This document shows, one piece after another, positions 19,150 through 28,812 of a DNA stretch of 64,000 bases (positions are counted from its first letter, which is position 1; each line of letters begins with the position of its first letter). Source of the stretch: Pantoea cypripedii (GTDB taxonomy: Bacteria; Pseudomonadota; Gammaproteobacteria; Enterobacterales; Enterobacteriaceae); assembly GCF_002095535.1 (NCBI RefSeq), contig NZ_MLJI01000001.1, forward strand, positions 3,792,412-3,856,411, written 5' to 3'. The notes under the pieces are model-generated. The model had not been told where the DNA came from. It made no database searches and saw only the letters and a list, made by a program, of their open reading frames with translations. The translations under genes and the position numbers were made by a program.

Positions 19150-20241
19150 ATGAATGACAACAAACGCCAGTATGGCCAGGAGATCAAAGGGCATCTGCTC
19201 ACCGGTATCTCCTGGATGATTCCGCTGATCGTCGCCGCCGGGATCTGCATCGCCTTAGGCCAGGTGATTGGTGGGCCGGATGTCGGTAAACACACCGGCA
19301 CCCTTGCCTGGATGCTCAACCAGATCGGCGGCTGGGGCATGGGACTGATCGTCCCGTTGATCAGCGCGGCGATCGCTTACTCGATCGCCGATCGCCCCGG
19401 CTTTGCCCCAGGTTTGATCGTCGGTTTTATCTGCGGCCAAATTGGCACCGGCTTTATCGGCGGCATCCTCGGCGGTTTTCTGGTTGGCTACACCGTGTTG
19501 CTGCTGCGCCGCACCATTAAATTGCCGCAGTCGATGCAAGGCCTGATGCCGATCATGGTGCTGCCGCTGCTCAGTACCATCATCGCCGGGCTACTGATGA
19601 TGACCTTTATCGGCCAGCCGATTGTCTGGTTGCAGCAGACGCTGATTCATCTGCTGGAATCGATGCAGGGCGGCTCGAAGTTTGTGATGGGCGCGATTCT
19701 CGGTGCCATGGCCACCTTCGACTTTGGCGGTCCCATCAATAAAACCATGTCGCTGTTTGCCGATGGCATGCTGGTCGATGGTATTTACGGGCCGGAGGCG
19801 GTGAAGTTTGTCGGCTCGATGATTCCGCCTTTCGGCATCACCCTCTCCTTCCTGCTGACGCGTCACAAGTACACCAAAGCCGAAAAAGAGGCGCTGAAAG
19901 CCGCCTTCCCGATGGGGATCTGCATGATCACCGAAGGCGTGATTCCGATAGCCGCGCGTGACCTGCTGCGCGTGGTCGCCAGCTGCGTTGTGGCCTCGGC
20001 GATTGCCGGTGGGCTGATCATGGTGTGGGGCGTGGAAGCACCCGTACCGCATGGCGGCATGTTTGTGGTGCCGTTGTTCACCAAACCCTGGCTGTTCTGT
20101 CTGGCGCTTGGCATCGGCACCGTGGTGTGCGGTGTGATGCTGTCGCTAATGAAGAAAACCGTTACCCAGGCGGATGAAGAGTTCGACGATGTGGAGGCCC
20201 CTGGCGTCCGCGATGAAGAGATCAAATTCACTCTGGAATAA
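19150..20241 (+). CDS. PTS fructose-family EIIC permease component
   Basis: A 363-residue inner-membrane protein with about 9 hydrophobic segments. It carries family landmarks HLLTGISWMIPLIVAAGI at the N-terminus, the Gly-rich GQIGTGFIGGILGGFLVGY and MATFDFGGPINKTMS, and PMGICMITEGVIPIAARD with the GITEG-like (here MITEG) substrate site. The permease imports and phosphorylates a sugar with the EIIA and EIIB encoded just upstream. It ends in an acidic tail. Two class II aldolases follow, suggesting that the imported sugar phosphate is cleaved. Fructose itself is not certain, since fruA/fruK-type genes are absent here. Confidence 0.94.
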   Translation: MNDNKRQYGQEIKGHLLTGISWMIPLIVAAGICIALGQVIGGPDVGKHTGTLAWMLNQIGGWGMGLIVPLISAAIAYSIADRPGFAPGLIVGFICGQIGTGFIGGILGGFLVGYTVLLLRRTIKLPQSMQGLMPIMVLPLLSTIIAGLLMMTFIGQPIVWLQQTLIHLLESMQGGSKFVMGAILGAMATFDFGGPINKTMSLFADGMLVDGIYGPEAVKFVGSMIPPFGITLSFLLTRHKYTKAEKEALKAAFPMGICMITEGVIPIAARDLLRVVASCVVASAIAGGLIMVWGVEAPVPHGGMFVVPLFTKPWLFCLALGIGTVVCGVMLSLMKKTVTQADEEFDDVEAPGVRDEEIKFTLE

Positions 20242-20250
20242 GGAGCCACC

Positions 20251-21102
20251 ATGTTTGCCATGATGAATGACCTGATTCGGGCAGCAGCGCAGCAGCGGTA
20301 CGCAGTGCTGGCGATCAACTGCTTTAACCTTGAGACCACGCGCGCCGCCATTCAGGCCGCCGAACAGCAGCGCGCTCCGTTGATCCTCAATGTTTATCAG
20401 GGGCATAGCGCACATTTCCCTCCCCCCGTGGCGGTGCCGCTGGTACAGGCGCTGGCAGCAGATGCCACGGTGCCGGTAGCACTGGCCCTCGACCACGGCA
20501 AAGCCTTTCCGCTGATTGGTCAGGCATTTCGCGCCGGGTTTACCGGCCTGATGATCGATGCGTCATCCGAGCCGCTGGCGGAGAACATTCGTCAAACCGC
20601 CCAGGTGGTGAAAATGGCGCATACCGCTGGCGTGTGCGTCGAGGGCGAGCTGGGCCATATCGCCGATGCCCCGACCTACCAACTGGCCGATGCCGCCGTG
20701 AAGATGACGCAGGTAGCGGATGTGCTGCCGTTCGTGGAGCAAACGCACATCGACCTGCTGGCGGTGTCGGTGGGGACCGCACATGGGCTGTATCCGGCTG
20801 GCGTGCAGCCGAAAATTGATTTCCAGCGTTTGCAGGAACTGCATGCCGTCTCACCACTCCCGCTGGCGCTGCATGGTGGCTCGGGAACACCCGCCGAGGA
20901 TTTACGCCGCGTCAGCCAGTTTGGCGTCGCCAAGATTAACGTCGGTGCTGCGGTGTTTGATGCCGGTAAGCACGCGTTGCAACAGGCGATGAAGCAGCAT
21001 CCCCACGCCGAGCTGGCGGATTTACTCGGGCTGATGGAATCCGCCTGCCGCGAAGTGGTGGCCGAGTACCTGAGCTGGTCGGGTTCGGCGGGCAAAGCCT
21101 GA
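20251..21102 (+). CDS. class II ketose-phosphate aldolase (first of two)
   Basis: 283 residues of the class II fructose-bisphosphate/tagatose-bisphosphate aldolase fold (GatY/KbaY/FbaA). The catalytic Asp81 and zinc ligand His82 are in LALDHGK. The other zinc ligands are His178 (VGTAHG) and His208 (ALHGGSG), and VEGELGHI is also conserved. It cleaves a ketose (bis)phosphate to DHAP and an aldehyde in the cytoplasm. It starts 9 bp after EIIC with GGAG as ribosome site, so it belongs to the PTS operon. It is clearly diverged from the following aldolase, so this is not a recent duplication. The substrate is unknown. Confidence 0.9.
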   Translation: MFAMMNDLIRAAAQQRYAVLAINCFNLETTRAAIQAAEQQRAPLILNVYQGHSAHFPPPVAVPLVQALAADATVPVALALDHGKAFPLIGQAFRAGFTGLMIDASSEPLAENIRQTAQVVKMAHTAGVCVEGELGHIADAPTYQLADAAVKMTQVADVLPFVEQTHIDLLAVSVGTAHGLYPAGVQPKIDFQRLQELHAVSPLPLALHGGSGTPAEDLRRVSQFGVAKINVGAAVFDAGKHALQQAMKQHPHAELADLLGLMESACREVVAEYLSWSGSAGKA

Positions 21103-21107
21103 CACCC

Positions 21108-21121
21108 GCGCGATAAATCAC
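21108..21121. repeat. partial dispersed palindromic repeat
   Basis: GCGCGATAAATCAC is a half copy of the family at 1671. It lies 6 bp after the first aldolase stop, in the 98-bp gap before the second aldolase. Confidence 0.5.
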
Positions 21122-21200
21122 AGATTTTCCCAATTTTATTCATCATCGGGTCGGCGTTGCCGTCGGCCCTGACTAAACATCACCTGAAGGAAAACATAAC

Positions 21201-22064
21201 ATGTTGATTTCTATGAAAGAGATGTTGGCACCTACCCGTGAACACCGTTTTGCCATCGGCGCTTTTAACGTCGCGGATAGCTGCTTTATTCGCGCCGTGG
21301 TGGAGGAAGCTGAGGCGACAAACACGCCAGCCATCATCTCGATCCACCCCAGTGAACTGGAGTTTGTCACCGATGAGTTCTTTGGCTACGTGCGGGAACG
21401 TACGCTGAAAAGCAAAGTGCCTTTCACCATTCATCTTGATCACGGTGCTTCCATCGCTCAGGTGCTGCGCGCCATCCAGTGCGGCTTTACCTCGGTCATG
21501 ATTGATGGTTCGCTGCTGCCCTATGAAGAGAACGTCGCACTGACCAAAGAAGTGGTGAAGCTGGCCCATGCGGTGGGCGTGTCGGTCGAAGGTGAATTGG
21601 GTACCATCGGCGATACCGGCACCACGGTGGAAGGCGGCGTCAGCAAGGTGATTTACACCGAACCGGCGCAGGCAGAGGATTTTATCCAGCGCACCGGCGT
21701 GGATACTCTGGCGGTGGCGATTGGCACCGCGCACGGTATCTATCCGAAAAATATGAAGCCAGAATTGCAGATGCATATTCTTAAGGACATTTCGCAGCGT
21801 GTGACCATTCCTTTGGTGTTACATGGCGGCTCCGCTAACCCGGATGCCGAGATTGCCGAGGCGGTGACGTTGGGGGTGGGGAAAATTAATATCTCCAGCG
21901 ATATGAAGTTCGCCTACTTCCAGAAAGTGCGCGAGATTCTGGCGCGGGAAACCTGGTGGGATCCGAACGTCATCTACCCGGAGGCCATCGCGGCGGCGAA
22001 AGGGGTGATTCGCTACAAAATGAACCTGTTTGGCGGATTGGGCAAAGCCAGCTTGTATCGTTAA
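21201..22064 (+). CDS. class II ketose-phosphate aldolase (second of two)
   Basis: 287 residues with the same fold as the preceding gene. Asp80 and His81 (IHLDHGAS), His178 (IGTAHGIYP) and His208 (VLHGGSANPDAEI) form the metal and catalytic set, and VEGELGTIGDTG is conserved. The phosphate-binding loop reads GGSA rather than the usual GGSG, while KINISSDMKFAYF covers the second phosphate site. It is separated from the first aldolase by 98 bp containing part of a dispersed palindrome, with AAGGAAAAC as ribosome site. It is probably the last gene of the sugar operon, with a pair of repeats downstream. A different substrate or a hetero-oligomer with the first aldolase are both possible. Confidence 0.9.
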   Translation: MLISMKEMLAPTREHRFAIGAFNVADSCFIRAVVEEAEATNTPAIISIHPSELEFVTDEFFGYVRERTLKSKVPFTIHLDHGASIAQVLRAIQCGFTSVMIDGSLLPYEENVALTKEVVKLAHAVGVSVEGELGTIGDTGTTVEGGVSKVIYTEPAQAEDFIQRTGVDTLAVAIGTAHGIYPKNMKPELQMHILKDISQRVTIPLVLHGGSANPDAEIAEAVTLGVGKINISSDMKFAYFQKVREILARETWWDPNVIYPEAIAAAKGVIRYKMNLFGGLGKASLYR

Positions 22065-22082
22065 TTGCGGGATGCCGTTCGG

Positions 22083-22148
22083 CGTAGCGGCGCGATTTAT
22101 CGCACTGGTTTTAAGGGCCAGGGCGCGCGATGAATCGCGCCGCTACGG
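22083..22148. repeat. inverted pair of dispersed palindromic repeats (BIME-like)
   Basis: GTAGCGGCGCGATTTATCGCA (22083-22103) faces GCGCGCGATGAATCGCGCCGC (22123-22143), followed by TACGG. The two copies are in opposite orientation and 19 bp apart, between the convergent second aldolase and the PheC-like gene. This is the clearest paired copy of the repeat family. Confidence 0.75.
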
Positions 22149-22159
22149 GTGCAATCGGG

Positions 22160-22927
22160 TTATTTGATCACACCCAGCCACTGCTCAGCGATGCGAGCAT
22201 AATCACCGGTGGCGGTGCTGAGATGCAGCCACTGATCGACATATTGCTTCCAGCTCATATCATCGCGCGGGATCATATAGGCCTTCTCACCGTACTGCAT
22301 CGGTTGCTCCGGATTGAGCGCACACAGCTGTGGATAGTGCTTCTGCTGGAACAACGCTTCTGATGCGTCGGTAATCATCACATCCGCTTTTTTATCCACC
22401 AGCTGCTGGAAAATGGTGACGTTATCGTGGAACAACGTCAGCGAGGCATTGGGCAGATGGCTGTGCACAAAGGCTTCGTTGGTGCCGCCCGCCGGTTCAA
22501 TCACGCGTACCTGCGGCTGATTAATTTGGTCGATAGTTTGATACTTCGCTTTGTCGGCACAGCGTACCAGCGGGATTTTGCCATCGACACCCAGCGGCTG
22601 CGCGAACCAGGCAATTTGCTGGCGTTTCAGCGTGACCGACACGCCACCCAGCGCGATGTCACAATTCCGCGCGACAAAATCTTCACTCAGGGTTTTCCAG
22701 GTGGTGGGCACCCACTGCACTTTGGCACCCAGGCTTTCCGCCAGCGATTCTGCCATGCTGATGTCCAGCCCTTCATACTGCCCGTCACTGCGCAGATAGC
22801 TGTAGGGCTTGTAATCCCCGGTGGTGCAGACTTTAAGGGTTTTGCTTTCACGTACCTGATCGAGATGGGATTGCGCCTGGGCGACGCCGCTGACCAGAAG
22901 TAACGCGCTGAATAACATGGTTTTCAT
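22160..22927 (-). CDS. PheC-like periplasmic cyclohexadienyl dehydratase / solute-binding fold protein
   Basis: 255 residues with a signal peptide (about 1-19, ending AQA), so periplasmic. The fold is that of amino-acid ABC receptors. The sequence runs closely with periplasmic PheC (cyclohexadienyl/arogenate dehydratase): VCTTGDYKPYSY, LAESLGAKVQWVPTTW, ALGGVSVTLKRQ, PAGGTNEAF, LFHDNVTIFQQLVDKKADVMITDASEA and EKAYMIPRDD. PheC converts prephenate to phenylpyruvate, or arogenate to phenylalanine, outside the cytoplasm. No ABC permease or ATPase genes are adjacent, which favours an enzyme over a transporter receptor. A solute-binding role cannot be excluded from sequence. It is convergent with the aldolase and divergent from mdaB. 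Confidence 0.75.
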   Translation of the reverse strand: MKTMLFSALLLVSGVAQAQSHLDQVRESKTLKVCTTGDYKPYSYLRSDGQYEGLDISMAESLAESLGAKVQWVPTTWKTLSEDFVARNCDIALGGVSVTLKRQQIAWFAQPLGVDGKIPLVRCADKAKYQTIDQINQPQVRVIEPAGGTNEAFVHSHLPNASLTLFHDNVTIFQQLVDKKADVMITDASEALFQQKHYPQLCALNPEQPMQYGEKAYMIPRDDMSWKQYVDQWLHLSTATGDYARIAEQWLGVIK

Positions 22928-23080
22928 TTTTCTTCTCTGTGTAGTGTTTGCTGGCAGATTGTTTCACACGCTGCCGCATTATTGCGTTAAAAGCAAAAGT
23001 CTTGTGATCCAAAACACATTTTTCCCTGTCGGGCGCGCGCGTAGAGTGAGCGTAAATTTCTCACACGGAGCGCATGTAGC

Positions 23081-23662
23081 ATGAGCAAAATTTTAATTAT
23101 TGATGGTGGTAAAACCTTCGCCCATTCGAAAGGCGAGCTGAACCATACGCTAACCGAGGTGGCAGCCAGCCTGCTGCGCGATTTGGGCCATGACGTTAGC
23201 GTCACCGTGGCGGACAGCGACTATGTGGTTGCCGACGAAGTGCAAAAATATCTCGCCAGCGACGTGGTGATTTATCAGATGCCGGGCTGGTGGATGGGCG
23301 AACCCTGGACAGTGAAAAAGTATATCGATGACGTGTTTACTGAAGGCCATGGCTCACTCTATGCCAGCGACGGTCGTAGCCGCGCCGACGCCAGCAAAAA
23401 ATACGGTTCTGGTGGCCTGATTCAGGGCAAAAAATATATGCTGTCGCTGACCTGGAATGCGCCGCTGGAGGCCTTCACCGATCCGGAGCAATTCTTTGAA
23501 GGTGTGGGTGTTGACGGCCTGTATCTGCATTTCCACAAAGCCAACCAATTCCTCGGTATGACCGGGTTGCCGACCTTTATTTGTAATGATGTGATTAAGC
23601 AACCGGACGTGCCGCGTGATATCGAACGTTATCGGACTCATCTCAGCCAAATTTTTGCTTAA
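23081..23662 (+). CDS. mdaB: NADPH:quinone reductase MdaB
   Basis: 193 residues (E. coli MdaB 193). A cytoplasmic flavodoxin-like FAD enzyme that reduces quinones by two electrons with NADPH and so avoids semiquinone radicals. Visible are IIDGGKTFAHSKGELN (FAD phosphate loop), MPGWWMGEPWTVKKYIDDVFTEGHG and KYGSGGLIQGKKYMLSLTWNAP. It is followed 32 bp later by ygiN, whose product uses the quinol, matching the E. coli pair next to parE. Confidence 0.96.
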   Translation: MSKILIIDGGKTFAHSKGELNHTLTEVAASLLRDLGHDVSVTVADSDYVVADEVQKYLASDVVIYQMPGWWMGEPWTVKKYIDDVFTEGHGSLYASDGRSRADASKKYGSGGLIQGKKYMLSLTWNAPLEAFTDPEQFFEGVGVDGLYLHFHKANQFLGMTGLPTFICNDVIKQPDVPRDIERYRTHLSQIFA

Positions 23663-23694
23663 CTGTAAGCACAACGGTAAAAAAAGGACATCTC

Positions 23695-24006
23695 ATGCTG
23701 ACTGTGGTTGCTGAAATCTGTATCAAACCGGGACGCCGTGCAGCGGTACTGGAAGCGATTAACCGCCTGATCCCCACCGTGTTGCAGGAAGAAGGTTGCC
23801 ATCAATACGATGCGCTGGTGGACCACCAGGCGCAGGTGCCGTGGAAGCACAATTCCCCGGACTCGATTTTTATGCTGGAGCAATGGGAATCGCTGCGCCA
23901 TCTGGAGCAGCATCAGCAGATGCCGCATATGGATGCACACCGCGCCATCATTAAAGATGATGTGGTGGATGTGAAGATTCTGGTGCTGGAAGCGGCGGCA
24001 CATTAA
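23695..24006 (+). CDS. ygiN: quinol monooxygenase YgiN
   Basis: 103 residues (E. coli 104) of the ABM (antibiotic biosynthesis monooxygenase) dimeric ferredoxin-like fold. It binds menaquinone-like quinols and with MdaB forms a quinone redox cycle. Conserved positions include AEICIKPGRRAAVLEA, EEGCHQYDALVDHQ, FMLEQWESLRHLEQH and the C-terminal HMDAHR. AAAAGGA lies 10 bp before the start. The gene converges with the LysR gene, and a dispersed palindrome spans the junction. Confidence 0.96.
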   Translation: MLTVVAEICIKPGRRAAVLEAINRLIPTVLQEEGCHQYDALVDHQAQVPWKHNSPDSIFMLEQWESLRHLEQHQQMPHMDAHRAIIKDDVVDVKILVLEAAAH

Positions 24007-24012
24007 GTTAGC

Positions 24013-24036
24013 GGTCGCGATAAATCGCGACCCTAC
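24013..24036. repeat. dispersed palindrome overlapping the lysR stop codon
   Basis: GGTCGCGATAAATCGCGACC (perfect stem around TAAAT) followed by CTAC. The minus-strand LysR gene stops at TAG within the CTAC end (24033-24035), so the repeat supplies the stop codon. A variant copy of the family at 1671. Confidence 0.7.
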
Positions 24037-24932
24037 AACAATCCCTTCTCCTCAATCTGTTCCCGCAAAAAATCCAGAAAACAGCGAATACGTGAAGCCA
24101 GTGATTGATTGCGGTAATAGACGGCGTGAATCGGCAAACGTAGCTCGCGAGTTTCTGCTGTCAGAATCTGTACCAGCCTGCCACTGGCGCGATCCTCGCG
24201 GCTGACAAAATCCGACAGGCGCACAATGCCCTGACCCGCCAGCGCCAGCTGACGCAGGGTTTCGCCACTCGATGCCGCCAGCGTTGGCCTGACCCGCAAA
24301 AACACCCCTTCCTGTTGCCAGACCGGCCAGACGTTGTGAGCCTCAAGCTGGCTAAACCCCAGCAGTTGATGATCCTGCAAACTGGCTACCGTCTCCGGCT
24401 CGCCATGCTTTGCCAGATAAGCCGGGCTGGCCAGCAGCCGGATAGCGCTACTGCCCAGCACCCTGGCACGCAGCGAGGAATCACGCAGCTCACCCACGCG
24501 GATAGCAATGTCGGTTTGCTGCTCCAGCAGATCAATCACGATATCGTCGGTGTTCAGCTCCAGTTGGATTTGCGGGAAACGCTGACGGAATTCGTCCACC
24601 AGCGGCACAATCACATGCAGCATAAAGGGAGCCGCGGCGTTGACGCGTAAACGTCCGGCAGGAATATCACGTCGCTGGATAATCTGTTCTTCTGCCAGCT
24701 CCACCGATGCCAGAATCTGACGGGCGTGTTCGAGAAAGATCTGTCCTTCCTCTGTCAGTGCCAGGCGGCGTGTGGTGCGATGCAGCAAGGTGGTAGCGAG
24801 TTTGCTCTCAAGACGGCTGAGCGCCCGGCTGATGCCGGAACTGGTTTGTTCCAGCTGCTCGGCGGCGCTGGTGATCGAACCGGTATCCACCACTGTGACC
24901 CAGGCGCGTAGTTCTTCCAGCGTGATCTTCAC
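24033..24932 (-). CDS. LysR-family transcriptional regulator
   Basis: 299 residues. The N-terminal winged HTH (about 1-60) carries SITSAAEQLEQTSSGISRALSRLESKL, and the C-terminal effector domain (about 90-295) is of the PBP2 type, including LLASPAYLAKHG. It belongs to the large group close to DmlR/AaeR-like regulators; the specific orthologue was not recognised. It lies between convergent ygiN and parE on the parE strand, with the parE terminator in between, so it has its own promoter. Its stop lies inside a dispersed palindrome. The target may be mdaB-ygiN, but the orientation gives no direct support. Confidence 0.88.
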   Translation of the reverse strand: MKITLEELRAWVTVVDTGSITSAAEQLEQTSSGISRALSRLESKLATTLLHRTTRRLALTEEGQIFLEHARQILASVELAEEQIIQRRDIPAGRLRVNAAAPFMLHVIVPLVDEFRQRFPQIQLELNTDDIVIDLLEQQTDIAIRVGELRDSSLRARVLGSSAIRLLASPAYLAKHGEPETVASLQDHQLLGFSQLEAHNVWPVWQQEGVFLRVRPTLAASSGETLRQLALAGQGIVRLSDFVSREDRASGRLVQILTAETRELRLPIHAVYYRNQSLASRIRCFLDFLREQIEEKGLL

Positions 24933-24958
24933 TGTTTGCTTCCTTTAGCGGTGCCGAT

Positions 24959-24980
24959 AAAAAAGGGCGCCGCAGCGCCC
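24959..24980 (-). terminator. parE rho-independent terminator
   Basis: Minus-strand stem GGGCGC / GCGCCC with a 4-base loop, followed by T6, 8 bp after the parE stop. Confidence 0.85.
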
Positions 24981-24987
24981 TGATTTC

Positions 24988-26919
<1,932 letters not shown>

Positions 26920-26930
26920 CTACACAGTTG

Positions 26931-27512
26931 TCAGGGGTGGTTCAACCCGAGAAAATCAACAATCTGCGTAAAATGGCGTTCGAATCCGGTAAAAGCATGA
27001 TTGCCGCCCTCTTCGACCGTCTGACGACATGCGCTGTAATAATCCAGCGCCTGACGGTAGTCGAGAACTTCATCGCCAGTCTGTTGCAACAGCCAGATTA
27101 GATCGGGTGCTTCCAGGGGGTCAATCTGCATTACTTTCAGATCGTAAATGTGGCGTGACTCTAACACATATTGCTGACCGGTGTAGGGATTCTGGTTCTC
27201 ACCGAGATAATCCACCAGCAGTTCAAAGGGCCGTACGGCGGGATTCACCACTACCGCAGGCAGCATAAAACATTGTGACAGCCAGGTCGCCAGATAGCCG
27301 CCAAGCGACGATCCCACTAACCCCAGCGTTTCACCTGCATGCTGTAGTACCAGGTCTTCCAGCACCATGGCCGCATCGGCAGGAAACGGGGGCAGTTGCG
27401 GCACAATCACCTGGATTGCCGGATATTGTTGCTGCATCCACTGCTGCAACTGCGTGGCTTTTGCCGATTGCGGTGAGCTGTTGAATCCATGCAGATAAAT
27501 CAGCGCCGCCAT
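26931..27512 (-). CDS. yqiA: esterase YqiA (UPF0227 alpha/beta hydrolase)
   Basis: 193 residues (E. coli 193). Alpha/beta hydrolase with the oxyanion segment [15 protein letters not shown] at the start, nucleophile Ser in GSSLGGYLA (near residue 68), and late Asp and His candidates ([18 protein letters not shown]). YqiA hydrolyses short acyl esters such as palmitoyl-CoA in vitro; its cell role is unclear. It is 3 bp downstream of cpdA and precedes parE in one operon. Confidence 0.94.
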   Translation of the reverse strand: MAALIYLHGFNSSPQSAKATQLQQWMQQQYPAIQVIVPQLPPFPADAAMVLEDLVLQHAGETLGLVGSSLGGYLATWLSQCFMLPAVVVNPAVRPFELLVDYLGENQNPYTGQQYVLESRHIYDLKVMQIDPLEAPDLIWLLQQTGDEVLDYRQALDYYSACRQTVEEGGNHAFTGFERHFTQIVDFLGLNHP

Positions 27513-27515
27513 CGT

Positions 27516-28343
27516 TTAATAACCCTCGGAGTCAAGATCAGGTCGGAATGCGTCAGTTTGCAGACGATCCACTTCAGTTTGCAACAGGCCATCTGGCTTG
27601 AGTGTAAACCAGCGCCAGCCCGGTGCTACCGTATCAATGGTGAAATTGGTGCAGTGCGGTTTGAACTGCACACAGGTTGATGGCGTCGCCAACACGCGGC
27701 GGCCATGCCAGTCGAGATCCAGTTCCTGATGGATATGACCACACACCAGATTACGCGCACGCGGGAAGTTTTGTAGCACCGCTTCCAGCTGATGCGGATT
27801 GCGCAGACTGTGCTGATCCAGCCAGGTACAGCCGGACGCCAGCGGATGATGATGCAGCAACACCAGCGTGTGGCGCTCCGGGAATTTAGCCAGTGTTTTT
27901 TCCAGCCACTCCAGCTGATATTCACTCAGCATCCCGTGTGGGACACCAAAGACCTGACTATCAAGCAGCACCAGCTGCCAGTGCTCTCCCAGCAACACAT
28001 GCTTATCTGCCGCAATCCCCGCCTCGGCCAGCGTATTGACCATCGCGGGCTGAAAATCATGGTTGCCGGGCAACCAGACGCAGGGTTTAGGCAGGCGTGC
28101 AATACCGGTGACGAAATGCTGATAAGCTTCGACCGAATGGTCCTGAGCAAGATCGCCTGTGGCGATAATCAGGTCGTAATCGCGCTGCTGCGCCTCAATG
28201 GCGTCCAGCACTGCATCAAAACTCGACCAGGTATTCACCCCAAGCAGCGATTGGTGTTTTCCTGCGAAAAGATGGGTATCCGTGATTTGTAAAATCCTGA
28301 TATCGGCCCCACTCGCCGCAGGAAGAGTTAGCAGGCTATCCAA
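27516..28343 (-). CDS. cpdA: 3',5'-cyclic-AMP phosphodiesterase
   Basis: 275 residues (E. coli 275). Binuclear metallophosphoesterase that hydrolyses cAMP in the cytoplasm and so tunes CRP activity. Metal-binding blocks in order are QITDTHL (D, H), ATGDLAQD (D), LPGNHDF (N, H), LLHHHPL (H) and CGHIHQE (H, H). It starts 43 bp downstream of yqiB and ends 3 bp before yqiA. All parts of the active site are present. Confidence 0.96.
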   Translation of the reverse strand: MDSLLTLPAASGADIRILQITDTHLFAGKHQSLLGVNTWSSFDAVLDAIEAQQRDYDLIIATGDLAQDHSVEAYQHFVTGIARLPKPCVWLPGNHDFQPAMVNTLAEAGIAADKHVLLGEHWQLVLLDSQVFGVPHGMLSEYQLEWLEKTLAKFPERHTLVLLHHHPLASGCTWLDQHSLRNPHQLEAVLQNFPRARNLVCGHIHQELDLDWHGRRVLATPSTCVQFKPHCTNFTIDTVAPGWRWFTLKPDGLLQTEVDRLQTDAFRPDLDSEGY

Positions 28344-28386
28344 AGCGTTTCCTTAATCTCCACGCTATTGCGCACATTATACGCTA

Positions 28387-28812
28387 TCAGCAGACGGGCA
28401 ATGCCACGGCACCGTGCGCCAGGCAATAGCGTAACCAATCCGCAAGGAACTGGTTTATCTGATGTTTTTCATCGCGCTGATGCAATTTTTTATTAGGATA
28501 ATCATAGCGCGCTTTAAAACGATAGATCTGCTGTGTGGAACACACTTCAGCGACCATCGCATCATGATAGAGCCGCACCGACATCGACGGCAGGCTCCAG
28601 TAGCTCACCGCGGGAGCGACCTGGCGGATTTCCACCAGCGTAGTGTAACGCGTTGATTCCTCGATGGTCAGCTGATAACTGGCGCCATTCACCTGATAGG
28701 TCACCGAAGCACCTGCTTCGTCGCCCTTAGGCAGCAGGCGGCGTAGCTGGGCGAAATTGGTTTCGCACAGGCGCATCATTTCGGGAAAGTCAGGGGTATA
28801 GCGCTGTCTCAT
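28387..28812 (-). CDS. yqiB: conserved protein YqiB (DUF1249)
   Basis: A 141-residue soluble protein of the DUF1249 family. Its sequence, from [14 protein letters not shown] to [19 protein letters not shown] and [12 protein letters not shown], matches E. coli YqiB almost throughout. No enzyme motif is visible and the function is not known. ATG 28812 is chosen because it overlaps the nudF stop as ATGA and agrees with the known start. It sits between nudF and cpdA in the parE operon. Confidence 0.93.
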   Translation of the reverse strand: MRQRYTPDFPEMMRLCETNFAQLRRLLPKGDEAGASVTYQVNGASYQLTIEESTRYTTLVEIRQVAPAVSYWSLPSMSVRLYHDAMVAEVCSTQQIYRFKARYDYPNKKLHQRDEKHQINQFLADWLRYCLAHGAVALPVC

